DNA of 14,948 bases, from positions 1 to 14,948 of the forward strand of contig JAGBIR010000189.1 of NCBI GenBank assembly GCA_017934845.1. Direction: 5' to 3'. This document shows, piece by piece, positions 14,509 through 14,948 of this stretch. Position 1 is the stretch's first letter. Each line of letters begins with the position of its first letter. A program made the translations under genes and the position numbers. This stretch comes from Alistipes sp. Lineage in GTDB: Bacteria; Bacteroidota; Bacteroidia; Bacteroidales; Rikenellaceae. The notes beneath the pieces are model-generated. The model was not told the origin of the DNA and did not search any database. It was given only the letters and a program-made list of their open reading frames with translations.

Positions 14509-14948
14509 ATGTTTGACAAATTTTTAACACGCCACATTGGCGTTACCAACCAGAAAGATCTTCAGGAGATGTTGAAGGTCATCGGTGTGGAGTCTGTCGA
14601 GGAGCTTATCTCACAGGTTATTCCCGCCTCAATCCGCCTAAAGAAGCCTATCGCACTGCCTACCGAGGGTATGAGCGAGTATGAGTTCGCGGCCCACGTA
14701 GCTTCGTTGGCTGCAAAGAACCGCCGCCTGCGCTCGTTTATCGGTATGGGCTTTTATCCCGCAGCTGTACCTGCCGTTGTCAGCCGCAACGTATTCGAGA
14801 ATCCTGCGTGGTACACATCTTACACTCCCTATCAGGCCGAGATTTCACAAGGCCGCTTGGAGGCACTCTTGAACTTCCAGACAGCTATTCTCTCGCTCAC
14901 GGGTATGCAGATCGCCAACTGCTCGCTTCTTGATGAGGCTACGGCCGC
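14509..14948 (+). CDS. gcvP: Glycine dehydrogenase (decarboxylating), P protein; 3' end cut by window
   Basis: The first 146 codons of the glycine-cleavage P protein, a PLP-dependent decarboxylase of the mitochondrial-type GCV system, are present. The translation starts MFDKFLTRHIGVTNQKD, has the conserved IGMGFYPAAVPAVVSRNV and the highly typical YTPYQAEISQGRLEALLNFQ segment, then TGMQIANCSLLDEATA. The full protein is usually about 950 residues, so most is missing beyond the window, including the PLP lysine. The N-terminal RHIG motif shows the long single-chain form, not the split gcvPA/gcvPB type. ATG at 14509 is 33 nt after the previous stop. Confidence 0.95.
   Translation, partial: MFDKFLTRHIGVTNQKDLQEMLKVIGVESVEELISQVIPASIRLKKPIALPTEGMSEYEFAAHVASLAAKNRRLRSFIGMGFYPAAVPAVVSRNVFENPAWYTSYTPYQAEISQGRLEALLNFQTAILSLTGMQIANCSLLDEATA

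Overview
The window looks like ordinary chromosome from a Bacteroidota gut-type bacterium, most likely order Bacteroidales. The evidence is (i) -7 promoter boxes of the form TAnnTTTG placed about 20-30 nt before start codons, (ii) weak or absent Shine-Dalgarno sequences, (iii) a TonB energy transducer of Bacteroidetes type, (iv) a nucleoside kinase fused to threonyl-tRNA-synthetase-like N-terminal domains, and (v) a C-terminal HTH typical of Bacteroidetes TPR-HTH regulators. Coding DNA is moderately GC-rich and intergenic DNA is AT-rich. A genus such as Alistipes is possible but is only a guess. I see no insertion sequence, phage gene, tRNA, rRNA or CRISPR array.

Layout from left to right. 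(1) Bases 1-293, minus strand: the 5' part of rpsF (ribosomal protein S6). It diverges from a plus-strand unit (420-5192) of four tightly packed genes: an LtaS-like membrane sulfatase/phosphoglycerol transferase, then a lipoprotein binding protein, a FecCD/BtuC permease and an ATPase of an iron-chelate/cobalamin ABC importer. The first two pairs overlap (ATGA and TAATG junctions). (2) 5371-5961: a stand-alone short HTH protein with its own promoter. Converging on it from the right is a possible 25-residue membrane micro-ORF (5973-6050, minus strand), also with its own -7 box. (3) 6112-9030, minus strand: tonB, hflX and upp. A good terminator separates tonB from hflX, and another follows upp. 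The roughly 200-nt leader of tonB carries two overlapping small ORFs and two dyad sequences. (4) 9114-10780, plus strand: rlmN and rsmG, two rRNA-modification genes 2 nt apart, ending at a strong bidirectional hairpin. (5) 10887-12320, minus strand: a membrane-anchored 5'-nucleotidase. It diverges from (6) 12463-14948, plus strand: the nucleoside kinase, a YbjQ-family protein and the start of gcvP (glycine cleavage P protein), which runs off the window.

Most of the content is housekeeping: translation (S6, RlmN, RsmG, HflX), nucleotide salvage (Upp, 5'-nucleotidase, nucleoside kinase), one-carbon metabolism (GcvP) and envelope transport (TonB, ABC importer, LtaS-like enzyme). The points most worth a second look are the coupling of an LtaS-like enzyme to an ABC importer, the small ORFs in the tonB leader and downstream of the HTH gene, a nine-base G/C tract inside tonB, and a terminator that ends 6 nt before hflX.
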